Source: Linnemannia schmuckeri
Taxonomy: Eukaryota > Mortierellomycota > Mortierellomycetes > Mortierellales > Mortierellaceae
Direction: 5' to 3'
Assembly: GCA_029449235.1 (NCBI GenBank)
Contig: JANATG010000018.1
Coordinates: 558,001-622,000, forward strand
Length of the DNA: 64,000 nt
A program made the translations under genes and the position numbers. Positions 1 through 9,653 of this stretch are shown piece after piece. The notes beneath the pieces were generated by a model. It did not search any database. It was not told the DNA's origin and worked only from the letters and a program-made list of their open reading frames with translations. Each line of letters starts with the position of its first letter. The stretch's first letter is position 1.

Positions 1-74
1 TGGTTGCAGCACCTCTAAAAGCAACAACCAGTGCACGAGCTGCTGCCAGAGCCAGTGCCGCCCGTCCCTACTAA
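1..74 (+). CDS. possible 3' tail of a gene entering from the left (partial)
   Basis: From base 3 a frame rich in Ala and Arg runs to a TAA at 72-74 and would encode about 23 C-terminal residues ending in Arg-Pro-Tyr. No domain can be recognised in so short a piece. It is listed because a similar Ala/Arg-rich tail ending in Leu-Tyr-stop occurs again at 957-1025, which suggests a duplicated gene end. It could equally be a chance open frame. Confidence 0.25.
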   Translation, partial: VAAPLKATTSARAAARASAARPY

Positions 75-776
75 TCACAGATAAAAGCACATCTGATATT
101 TCCCATTTTTGAGCGGTTTGAGAGCATTGAGAATACGAATGTGAATTGGTGGCAATAAAGTGTGCAAAAGGTGTCCCTTGATAGGCCCAGAAATGAGTTC
201 ATTTTTGAATCTTAGAAAAGATTTAACCCTTTATCTTTTATTGCTTTCTTTTTCCACTTTTTTTTTCACATTTTCATTCGCGAAAGCAAGATGAGATACG
301 ATAACTGGATCATCTAAAAGGTTCTTTCAGGACTCACTCAACGTCTAGGTACTTAAATATTCCCGCGACTGAACACGTTTTGGTAAGTCATAGCTTTTCT
401 TCGCTCGTTGTATTCTTCTATTAGCATAAAAAAACATATTTTCAGTAACATGCATAATAATTAACCCCACGAACTATCTACACGGATATCATTAAAAATC
501 ACACAGTACCACACGTTGTAACACCTGTTCCTGTCGACGCGAACGGCGAATACTACAGCCTAAAGTTTTCACGACAACGGCACCAACACTGTCCGAATTT
601 TCCTCACCGCTCAATTCCTCACCCAGGAGTCCCTCTAGGCCCTCGGGATTGCTAAATCTGAAGGCCAGTCCCTCTCTCCAGACGGCGGCGAAATGTCCCA
701 AAATCTCGCTTAGCACTAACTCAGAGCCCCGTCTCCAAATGTAACAGGTCCTGCCCTGTACAGGAAGTACTGTCAA

Positions 777-1025
777 ATGGACCGTCAGACACGAGAGATC
801 AACAAAATGGGGTCAAAGGGTTGGGACGATCATATGGAGTGGAGGAAAACGATGAATCTTGTGGGGGGTCGAGATGCCGCTATGCCAGTGCCAGCAGTAC
901 CGATGTCAGTGCCAACAATACCGATGTCAAGAAACGTACTAGTCAATGAACGTCAAGTGGCAGTCGTAGCTATTGCTGAAGCCGCCGCAAGAGCAGCCAG
1001 AGCCGCCGCCGCTCAGTTATATTAA
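777..1025 (+). CDS. doubtful small protein with Ala/Arg-rich tail (82 aa)
   Basis: An ATG-initiated frame of 82 codons. The middle contains imperfect Met-Pro-Val repeats, from a repeated unit around CCAGTGCCA/CCGATGTCA at 885-930. The end is Ala/Arg-rich and resembles the tail at 3-74. There is no signal peptide, membrane segment or known domain. It may be a gene remnant or the last exon of an unrecognised gene. Confidence 0.25.
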   Translation: MDRQTREINKMGSKGWDDHMEWRKTMNLVGGRDAAMPVPAVPMSVPTIPMSRNVLVNERQVAVVAIAEAAARAARAAAAQLY

Positions 1026-1065
1026 AACTGCTGAATAACGCCTCGATTATGATTATTGTATTGTG

Positions 1066-1071
1066 TTTATT
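1066..1071 (-). terminator. poly(A) signal of the cyclophilin gene
   Basis: AATAAA on the minus strand (TTTATT on plus), about 63 bases beyond the cyclophilin stop codon. Confidence 0.5.
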
Positions 1072-1133
1072 AACTTCCTGTACCAAAATGCAAAATTTCG
1101 TCGTCGTTCCCAGTTTCCAATGTGTAATGCTTT

Positions 1134-2527
1134 TTACTCCTGGATCTCACCGCAGTCGACAATCTCGACGGTGGCGGTGGGGGCACCGCTGGGGGTACCG
1201 ACAGACTCCAACTTCTTCAAGAGCTCCTCTCCCTGGTCAATCTTTCCAAAGACGGTGTGCTTTCCATCCAACCAAGGGGTGTCCTGGAAGCAGATGAAGA
1301 ACTGCGAGCCGTTGGTGTTGGGGCCGGCGTTGGCCATCGACAAAACAGGGCCTCTGTGAGCAATCTTGAAGTTCTCACTATTTCGTCGTGTGTTTAAAAA
1401 AAACAAGTTTTGTAAGAAAGTGTGTTGATTGATTAGGTGGCTGATGAGACAGTAGTTGTTTGTGTATGCTTGGTGCGACGTGGGTATTTATACATGCAGT
1501 AGAAAAAAAAAGAAGGTACTTACTCGGCGAACTTGGCACCGTAGATGGACTCACCGCCACGTCCATCACCACGGGTGAAGTCTGTAAATATTGAAAAAAA
1601 AAGACGTGTTCATATCAGATTATTTGTGAATGTCGCGTTGTCTGCAGTCCGAGATTGCCACCAAAAAAAATGATCAAAAAAGGAAGTTTTCATGTGTATA
1701 TGCCACTCCACTTACCACCACCTATCCAGATTGGAAGGAAAAGTAAAAAAAATCATTCAAAGGGTCAAAGAGCCAAGAAAAGGAGGAAGTGCAAGGAAAA
1801 GAGAGAAAAGTAAAAATGACGTTAGTTCTATTTGGTCCATGCTTGGTGTAATCCTTCCTTGCGCTCAAGGTTTTGTTCTCCTGCTGTCCCGAGGAGCCTC
1901 GAAAATAAAGCAAAAAAAAAATAATAATAGTCCCGAATGTTTACCCTGAGCCATGAAGCCGGGAATGATACGGTGGCTATCGAAACGCAAAAGTACAGAA
2001 AAAAAAGGTAACGAATTCAATTAGTCAGGTCCCTTGTTAAACAGTTCCGAGATATCCTTCCTCTAAGAAACTCAACATATTGTAGCAAAAAAGAAAAGGA
2101 CGTACAACTTGCTGCCCTTGTAGGTAAGAGGCATGCCGGAGAGAGCAGACTTGCCCTTCTCACCGGTGCAGAGAGCTCTGAAGTTCTCGGCAGTCTTGGG
2201 GACTGTCTCGTTGAAGAGCTTGAAGGTCAAACGACCAGCTATAAAAGATGGTAATTGACGGGAGGAAAAGTGTGAGAATATTCGTTTTTGTTTTTCCAGG
2301 GACAAGAGGTGAAGGAAAAAGACAGGGCTCCGGCAGTTTTAGTATTTTTTTTTTTTCGTTTCCACCCGAGGGTGAGAAAGCTATGAAAAAAAAAAAACGG
2401 GTGGGAGTGCGCGGTGGTGTTTTGTGGTGCTGTTGTACGTGGGTGGTGAGTAGAGAGGGTGAATGGGTGACATACCAGGCTTCTGGTTAATGGCGATGTC
2501 GAAGAAAACCTTGGCAGACTTGGTCAT
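1134..2527 (-). CDS. CPR1: cyclophilin A-type peptidyl-prolyl cis-trans isomerase
   Basis: Cytosolic proline isomerase and cyclosporin-binding protein, 174 aa, single cyclophilin domain. Exons on the minus strand: 2527-2476, 2238-2106, 1976-1945, 1721-1716, 1581-1524, 1377-1134; the frame is continuous (525 nt). The family landmarks are present: FHRIIPGF with the catalytic Arg, QGGDFT, the NTNGSQFFI strand, and a Trp in PWLDGKH that corresponds to the cyclosporin-contacting Trp of CypA. The fourth exon is only 6 nt (GTGGTG) and encodes Gly73-Gly74 of QGGDFT. Without it the protein would read QDFT, losing two glycines of the active-site loop. The start is the first ATG and gives the usual MTKSAKVFFDI opening. 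There is no signal peptide. The gene lies 262 bases from the divergent U2B''-like gene. Confidence 0.95.
1716..1721 (-). other. CPR1: 6-nt microexon of cyclophilin
   Basis: On the minus strand the sequence reads GGATAG, then GTGGTG, then GTAAGT: an acceptor, six exonic bases and a near-perfect donor. Splicing G + GTGGTG + AC gives GGT GGT GAC (Gly-Gly-Asp) and restores the family-invariant QGGDFT motif. The flanking introns are 223 nt (1722-1944) and 134 nt (1582-1715). Confidence 0.85.
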
Positions 2528-2789
2528 GGTGACTAGAAGGGTAAGTATAAGAGTGAAGAGGTGAAGTAATTGAAAAGAAGGAAAAAGAAGAACGTCCACG
2601 GCCATGACCGAATACTGAAGTGATCCGATCGCCTGCCTGAGTGACGTCACAGGAAATGGAGAATCACTTCTCTCATTCTTTCCTTTCGCCATCAACCAAA
2701 GGAAAGCGATCCCTCTTAGTCTACCACAGCGACGACTCAACCACGGCCAGGAAAAAAGCAGCACAGACATCACCACAATACAATACAAA
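2528..2789. promoter_or_regulatory. bidirectional promoter between CPR1 and the U2B''-like gene
   Basis: The start codons of two divergent genes are 262 bases apart, so both promoters and leaders must lie here. The interval contains a TGACGTCA palindrome at 2641-2648, which is identical to the CRE/ATF (bZIP) consensus. Assigning a bZIP role to it is inference. Confidence 0.6.
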
Positions 2790-3032
2790 ATGGCATCCAA
2801 CACCCCCGCCATCGATCCCAATCAGACGATCTACGTCCGCAATCTCAACGAGAAGATCAACAAGATTGGTATGTTTTCTATCATGTGCCGTTTTTTATTT
2901 GCCACTATTTTTGTGTTATCCCTCTCTTCGCTACACACGATCCAACGCGTATGCACCATGTTAGCAACTAACCTTACCTTCCTTCAATCGACTCCAATTG
3001 ATTCCAATGGCCACCCGACGGTCACTCAACCG

Positions 3033-3063
<31 letters not shown>

Positions 3064-3591
3064 AACAACAACAATAACAATAACAACAACTCAACCTAAT
3101 TGGACTTTTAACTCAACCAACCCACCAAACAACAAAACAGAGTTGAAGCGTAGTTTGTACTGTCTATTCTCGGCCTACGGCAAGGTCATCTCAATCGTCG
3201 CCTCAAAGACAAAACGGGACCGTGGACAGGCCTTTATCGCCTTCTCAGATATCGTCTCTGCAACAGCAGCACTTCGTGGACTCCAAGGATTCAACTTTTA
3301 CGATCGGCCAATGGTACGTCTTATGACTTTTACCATCCCTTTCTTTTTTCCTTCGTGTTTTAGTTGTCTTGATCCCTTCACTAACACGTTTTGTATTATG
3401 CGACATAACAGGAGATCCAATACGCAAAGTCGAAATCACACGCTATTGCCAAGCTGGATGGAACGTTCAAGCAACCACCTATGAAGAGGATCGGCTCAGG
3501 AGCAGGAGATCAGACAACTAATATCTCAGCATCGGCTGCAAAACGGGAAAGGGAAGCAGACTCTGACTCGGGTTCAGAAATGTCCGAGTAA
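2790..3591 (+). CDS. MSL1: U1A/U2B''-type spliceosomal RRM protein
   Basis: Small nuclear ribonucleoprotein of the U1A/U2B''/SNF family, which binds the U1 or U2 snRNA stem-loop; 143 aa. Exons 2790-2868, 3141-3313 and 3412-3591 keep the frame. One RRM spans about residues 11-90, with RNP2 IYVRNL (14-19) and RNP1 RGQAFIAF (54-61), followed by the family hallmark LRGLQGF.FYDRPM and IQYAKS. A short basic/acidic tail ends in Ser-Glu. The second RRM of U1A is absent, as in yeast Msl1, so a U2B'' role is more likely than U1A, but the sequence alone does not settle this. Intron 1 carries a CAA microsatellite. Confidence 0.9.
3032..3090 (+). repeat. (CAA)n/(TAACAA) microsatellite in intron
   Basis: A run of CAA triplets interspersed with TAACAA lies inside intron 1 of the U2B''-like gene. 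Confidence 0.8.
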
Positions 3592-4088
3592 AAAGCTGGC
3601 TAGAGCTTTTAGCACCCCTCCCTTCGACTTACGTTTCTCTGCATTTCTTTGGTTCTCGTTGCTTTTTGCAACATTTGAATGGAGGCCGTCAGGATCACGA
3701 CAGGGATCGGGATCTGGTTCAGCCTTACTTTCTTGCTGACAGGGCATTAACGATCAGACGAGAAGTCATTACTACAACAACACCAACACGAACGGCCATC
3801 AAAACATTACGAAAGACAGCAAACCCATGTACAATAATACATTTTTTTTTTCTTCAGCTTGTCTCTCTTAATTGGATTGTGTTGCACAGTTGCTTTATTC
3901 TGCTAGAGAGCAAAGAGACGACCACAACGGCTTTACTCTGCAAAAGAACAAAGGCTGCTCCAATAACGATCTGATGATTAGCGGTGTGTGTGTTTTGTAT
4001 GATATTGTGTTGTACATTGGTTGTGGCGCCGGTGGTGAAGATAGATTCCTGTCTTGCGAGTTGTGAGTTGTGAGTTGTACCATAGAGC
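3592..4088. other. convergent 3' regions
   Basis: The gap lies between the U2B''-like stop codon (+) and the proposed stop of the acidic protein gene (-). It has no coding signal and presumably holds both 3' UTRs. Confidence 0.5.
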
Positions 4089-5454
4089 TTAGTGCTTGTA
4101 CTGAGCTGGAGCAAAGCCAGGGGTCGCCCTATTCATAATGTGATCAGTCGAATTTACAAATAACTCTTAATATCAGCATCACTTCTTATGACTGCTGTTA
4201 TCAATTGCAAAGATAACACACGCAAATGGTACGTGCTAGCGTATATAACACTCACTTGATCTGGGGCTCCTCAAAAGGATCATCCTCCTCAAGATCCTCA
4301 TCCATAAGCTGATCCAGATCCGGAACACCCTGGGGGGTAGATCCACTTGTCCGCCACGTCTGCCATTGAGGTTTATGCCGTTGTTCAGAACCAGCAGTCA
4401 AGCTCTTTCTCTGGTCCTGCTTGTCCCACGTAAATCCATGGTCATTGCTCGACCCAACATCAGTTCCACTTCCAGAAGAACCGGAAGTCAGGGACGATGA
4501 CGGCCGCCGTCCAAACACGGGCGCAATCTGTCCATCTCCCCTCACCGTATTCCCGAACCTCGCAAATCCACCTTCCCGCGTCGTCCGTGTCTGCTCACCA
4601 CCTCCCGAAGAACTCGAAGAAGAAGAGAAGGGATCATAGGCTCCGCCAGAGGCAAGGATAGTATGCTTCCGATGCTGCTCCTCCGCAATTGCGTTCGCAA
4701 ATGATAGAGTCTCATAGGTCGGGTAGGACGAGAACCCAAACAACGCATTTGAATCCACGGTCGTTGATAGGTCTGCGCCTGAATATCCAAATCCTCCAAA
4801 CGTCCCCGGGTCCCCCCAACCCAACGAGTCGTCTTTCTGTGATGTTGTCATTGTTGTTGTGATCCAGTCAAAATCGGTAGTGGGTTTAAATTCAGGGTCT
4901 GCCAACATCCAATCTGGGATCTTGTCCTTCTTGCCGTCATCTGTCTTCTCGTCCTGTATCCGGTTTTTATCCTTGTCCTTCTGTTGTTGCTCTCGTGATG
5001 ATGATGATGATGACGAGGATGGCGGTGGGATAGAAAAGGGCAAATCCCCCGAATGAGGAGGTGCAGATTTGAAGACATGATGTGGGTCCATCGCCATGGC
5101 ATCCAGCTTCTGGGCCGTGACTCCAGGCAAGTACGGGTTGATGTCCCCCGCGCCAGAGGACGGTAACTTTGCCCATGGTCCGTTATCGGGTGTCGCGCCC
5201 TCTTCTCCTCCTCTTTCTCCTTCTCCGGAGATCGTCGTTGTTGCTGTGGTCAGGGCAGTCGTAGGGTTTGTATTGGATGTTTGTGCTTGTGCTTGTTGTG
5301 CTTGGACAGCTGAACTCTGGTCTGAGAGAGTGGTTGCTGAGAGAGAGTCGCTCAGGTCAAGGACCTCGGTCGATGGTGAGATGCTGCTCCGTGGGGACTC
5401 GCCAAGAGTCAAGCTCCCGAAATCAAAGTCTTCTTCCATGTCAAAGTCTTCCAT
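4089..5454 (-). CDS. unrecognised acidic, low-complexity protein (412 aa)
   Basis: I do not recognise the family. The first ATG of the long frame (5454) gives a protein opening with an acidic, Phe-rich MEDFDMEEDFDFGSL; codons upstream of it lack an ATG. The body is rich in Ser, Thr, Gln and Asp, with a Pro/Ser run, a possibly folded stretch (NPYLPGVTAQKLDAMA; KIPDWMLADPEFKP) and a very acidic end (DLDQLMDEDLEEDDPFEEP). The open frame stops at 4252-4254, but that TGA is part of a good donor (AA|GTGAGT). Splicing to an AATAG acceptor at 4129 adds a 40-nt last exon (4128-4089) ending GFAPAQYKH. Both ends are possible and the spliced form is preferred. There is no signal peptide or membrane segment. 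Confidence 0.65.
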
Positions 5455-5846
5455 GACGTAGTTTTTATTGTTGCTGATGATTCTGTGGAATGTGTTGATG
5501 GGAGGGAATAAAGCGACGGAAGTCCTTAACAATAGGTGGCTGTCCAAGGGGTGTGACTGCGAACACGATACATCAGGAATTTCACGAAAACACACGCGAA
5601 GGACATGACAGGGACGCGCCAGGTCAATCAAAAACGCTAAGTTTTTTTTAAAACGTTGGACAATTTATTTCGTAAACACAGTAGCCTGTAGGATGTAATG
5701 GTGGCCAAGGCCTTTTTTGTTTTTTTGATTCTGTTTTTCAAGAGGCAAATGGGGGAAGTGTGGTGGTGGTTGTTATCTGTATGTGAGTGAGAGTGGTGTT
5801 ATTGTGGCAGAGAAGGGAGAGGGGAGTGAGCGCGGAGATAGACACT
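5455..5846. other. intergenic region between ATP1 and the acidic protein gene
   Basis: Both neighbours are on the minus strand, so this holds the ATP1 3' UTR and the promoter of the 412-aa protein. No ORF here is convincing. An AATAAA for ATP1 lies on the minus strand at 5664-5669. Confidence 0.5.
5664..5669 (-). terminator. poly(A) signal of ATP1
   Basis: AATAAA on the minus strand, about 178 bases past the ATP1 stop codon. Confidence 0.4.
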
Positions 5847-8691
5847 TTAGAAGTTCTTGGTGAACTCGGTGGTGACATCCTTGAGCTTGGCGAAGGACTC
5901 GGTGCTCAAATCACCAGACTTGCGGATCTCCTCGAGGAGGTCCTTGTGGTTAGAGACCAAGTGAGGGATGAAGGCACGCTCGTACTCGCCGACACGGTTG
6001 ACGGGGATCTTGTCAAGGAAACCGTTGACACCGGCAAAGACGATGGCAACCTGGTGCTCAACGGGGAGGGGCTTGTACTGGGGCTGCTTGAGCAACTCAG
6101 TAAGACGGGCACCACGGTTCAACAAGAACTGGGTCGAGGCATCCAAATCGGAACCGAACTGGGCGAAGGCAGCGACCTCACGGTACTGGGCAAGGTACAA
6201 CTTCATGGAACCAGCAATCTTCTTCATCGACTTGGTCTGGGCGTGGGATCCGACACGGGAGACGGAAAGACCGACGTTAATGGCGGGACGGATACCCTTG
6301 AAGAACAACTCAGCCTCCAAGAAGATCTGACCGTCAGTAATGGAAATGACGTTGGTAGGAATGTAAGCAGAGACATCTCCTCCCTGGGTCTCAATAATGG
6401 GGAGAGCGGTCATGGAACCACCACCGAGCTTGCGGTTCATCTTGGCGGAACGCTCCAAAAGACGGGAGTGGAGGTAGAAGACATCACCGGGGTAAGCCTC
6501 ACGACCTGGGGGACGACGAAGCAAAAGAGACATCTGACGGTAGGCGACGGCCTGCTTGGACAAATCGTCGAAAACGATCAAAGCGTGCTTGCCGTTGTCA
6601 CGGAAGTACTCTCCGACAGCGCATCCAGAGAAGGGAGCGAGGTACTGAAGAGGGGCGGCCTCAGAGGCAGTGGCAGCGACGACGACGGAGTACTTCATGG
6701 CATCGTTCTCCTCAAGAGTCTGGACGAACTGGGCGACGGTGGAACGCTTCTGACCAACGGCGACGTAGACACAGTACAACTTCTTGGCCTCCTCGGTGCC
6801 ATCGTTCCACTTCTTCTGGTTAAGAATGGTATCGAGGGCAACGGAGGTCTTTCCGGTCTGACGATCACCAATAATCAACTCACGCTGACCACGACCAACG
6901 GGGACCATGGAGTCAATGCACTTGATACCAGTCAACATGGGCTCACGGACGGACTCACGGGGGAGAATACCGGGGGCCTTGACCTGGGCACGGCGACGCT
7001 CAGAGGCGGCGATGGGGCCCTTTCCATCAATGGGGTTACCGAGGGCATCGATGACACGGCCCAAAAGAGCCTCACCGACGGGGAGATCGACAATGTTACC
7101 GGTACGCTTGACAGTATCACCCTCGCGAATGAGACGATCGTTACCGAAGACGACAATACCGACGTTGTCGGCCTCCAAGTTCATGGCCATACCCTATAGA
7201 CAATTCCCAATTGCAATTGATAAGGCAGGAGGCGTTAGTGATGTCACGTTCTATTGGATCGTGTTATTGCAGCATACAGCTGGGGAGGTGTCCATGCGGT
7301 GCCTGGAGGCGAAGCAGGTTCCTGATCTCCCTTAATTAGGAATCTTCCAGTCATGTTGTTTACCTTGACACCGCTGGAGAACTCAACCATCTCCTCGGCC
7401 TGGCAGTTCTTCAAACCGTAGACACGGGCAATACCGTCTCCAATGGACAAGACACGGCCAGTCTCCTGGATATCGACGGAGGCGTTGAGGCCGTTGATGC
7501 GGTCCTCGAGGATGGAGGTGACCTCAGAGGTGGCTATTTGATTACCAATGTGGAATTCATATTTTTCTATTAGTCAAACTGTAAGAGATTGTTGCGATTC
7601 TTTAACAGAGTGGTCACTGAGCGGAAATGTGTTAATACCAGGCTTGGCGGTGGCATAGTTGCGGATGGCAGAGAAGGCACCGACGTTGGCGCGAACCTAT
7701 TCAATCAATAAAATGAACAGACAAGCGATTGTTAGTCATTATTAACTCTATGCAGGATATGATATTGTAAACTGCTCGCAGTTTGACCATTGTCGCGAGA
7801 ATATTGTATATATAGATAATGAAAGGGCAGTTGGAAGTACAGGAGGAAAAAAAATGATTAGGGTCGTCGTCGCTCTGATCACCCACAGATCAAGCTCCCC
7901 GATTGGAGATCCGACTGGACCCGATCAACACAACCAAAAAAATAAAAATATATAAAAAATGACACGGAATAACAAGTATTGACTAGTCGATGATCATCCC
8001 CAACGTGGGTGAATAAGAAGGAAAGAAAGGAGGAACAGTTCTACTCCTTGTTCTGGTACTCAACGCCTACAGACGCGGTAGATCAAAACAGGTGGTCGAT
8101 CTCAGGCACGCAATATTTCGCACCCCATCCATTCTATGAGCGAGCGTGTGAGATGTTACAACGCGGCAGGCTGGGAGGCGAGGGGTTATGACGGTTCTGT
8201 CTTTGTTGTTGTCCTTATTGTCGTGTCGTAGAGAAAGTATAGTTGGGTCCTCTTTACGCCAGTGATCACTCTCAAAGTGATGTAGCCAAGGGGCAGTACG
8301 CAAGGTGAAGACGTGATGATGAGAACGGTATATGTGTGTGATGAGACGTGATTGGTTGTCGTTTACTGTAATAGTTGTTGTTGTTGTTGTTGTTGGTCTT
8401 ATTCAAAGTTAGGGTGAGAAGGCATCAAGTAGTGGGAGGAGGATAAAGATATGAAGAGTTGGGAAGCCATAGGAAAGAGGGTGTGTTGGGGTGGCAGGGT
8501 GTGGGAGAGGTACTTGGATGATGGAAAATAAATAAAATACAATACTGATTGTCGATCTCGATCCAGCGTGATAGATGGATGATCGATGTAGATTAGTTGA
8601 ATTGAATCGAGTAAGTTGAACGTACCACGGGGGCGCTGCGGGCCAAGGCGATGGCAGCGGGGCGAGCAGCACGGCTGAGAGATCTGAGCAT
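5847..8691 (-). CDS. ATP1: mitochondrial F1 ATP synthase alpha subunit
   Basis: Alpha subunit of the mitochondrial F1Fo ATP synthase (non-catalytic nucleotide-binding subunit of the alpha3beta3 head, matrix side), 546 aa, normal for the family. Exons on minus: 8691-8626, 7696-7639, 7533-7364, 7193-5847. The first exon encodes a classic basic presequence (MLRSLSRAARPAAIALARSA) and the second continues it to RNYATAK. The mature part starts near SEVTSILEDRI. The P-loop GDRQTGKT is at about 207-214, followed by the alpha-type VAVGQKRSTVAQ and SISDGQ-like segments. Codon use is strongly biased, as expected of a highly expressed gene, and this creates long antisense open frames. Intron 1 is unusually long (929 nt, 7697-8625). 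Confidence 0.97.
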
Positions 8692-8964
8692 GGTGGATAA
8701 TGCGGATATGAGGGGAGGGGGTGATGAGGAGGAGAGAGGAAAAGAAGCGAGAAAAACGTAGTGTGCCTGATAAGTAAGTCCTTTCGTTCCTTCCAAGGGC
8801 GGGACGGGGGATCGGATAGGCGGAGACAGCACAAAAAACAAATGTTTTGAGTACACGTCATGCACTTGGTTGTGGCTGGATTTAAGTACCAATTTTATTT
8901 GATTAGGGAAATAAAGGATGATTCTTGATTTCAAGCCGCGATCACCAAATCAATCAGCGACGAA

Positions 8965-9653
8965 TCATATCAGCATGAAGGCAAAGAGGCACGAGAACGC
9001 AGTAACGAGCGCCGCAGGGAGCACATACGAAGCGGCATTTTCATTGTGGGCAGTCGTCGTCGCCTGTGCTCCCTCTGCTGCTCCAGATGCAGTGGCTGTG
9101 GTAGTGGCTGTGGCTGTACCCGCCGGTCCTTTGTCCGCCTTCTCAATTGTAAACGTCTCTGAGTGATAGACAGGTGCCGACCCAGCATTCGACAACTGTA
9201 CTTGGAATCCCTATCAATGATGAGTACAACAAACAACAAGCTTAGCATTAGCGTGAGAAAAATTAAGGTAAGAACATCAGACCAAATGGGGGCTAACAAA
9301 AGGGCTTTTCTTTATACCTTGCCGTATTGTACAAGATTCGTTGGAACCTTGAACCGAAGGGGAGACTGAAGGCTGTGACCCTGTGAAATTTCCTTGACAA
9401 CGCCGTCGTGGAGGCAGATCCCATCGCACTCGCCTCCGATAATAACTAGGTCTACCTGCCAGGTCTGAACAGCAGGGTCTTGAGAATCTGAAGATATGAT
9501 AATGTCGTAGGATTCGCCAGGAGACCAAGTGGTGCTTGCGGCTGGTTGTGAGATGATGATTTTGCTCGATACGAGGACGAGTGTACGCTGGAGTAGGATT
9601 AAACACAGCCATAGGTTGCTGATGTGGTGGGTCCGGTGATGTGATACTCGCAT
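8965..9653 (-). CDS. Kre9/Knh1-like GPI-anchored cell-wall protein
   Basis: Predicted secreted, wall- or membrane-anchored protein of the fungal Ser/Thr-rich GPI family with a Kre9/Knh1 N-terminal Ig-like domain; 193 aa. Exons on minus: 9653-9318 and 9210-8965, joined in phase 0. After a short basic start comes a hydrophobic signal segment (NLWLCLILLQRTLVLVSS). The domain then begins IIISQPAASTTWSPG, the usual motif in which the bound conformation opens with a Pro and W.G. It ends near VYHSETFTI. A Thr/Ala/Gly linker (TATATTTATAS) follows, then a C-terminal hydrophobic tail (YVLPAALVTAFSCLFAFML) typical of a GPI-attachment signal. Kre9 relatives support beta-1,6-glucan assembly in yeast; a role here is only inferred. 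Confidence 0.85.

Larger units (their letters stand above)
75..1133. other. intergenic/uncertain region left of cyclophilin
   Basis: No recognisable gene lies here. Bases 75-490 are A/T-rich with homopolymers. Bases 492-776 are open on the minus strand (94 codons, no family recognised). Bases 777-1025 are open on the plus strand. The 3' end and poly(A) signal of the cyclophilin gene on the minus strand fall at the right edge. Confidence 0.5.

Noticed and set aside
5455..5631. N-terminal extension of the acidic 412-aa protein
   Set aside because: The frame stays open to 5631 but the only candidate start there is TTG; the first ATG is at 5454.
5787..7199. 470-codon plus-strand open frame opposite ATP1
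   Set aside because: It lies exactly antisense to the main ATP1 exon, consists of Leu/Gly/Asp/Thr-rich sequence expected from the complement of strongly biased codons, and has no recognisable domain.
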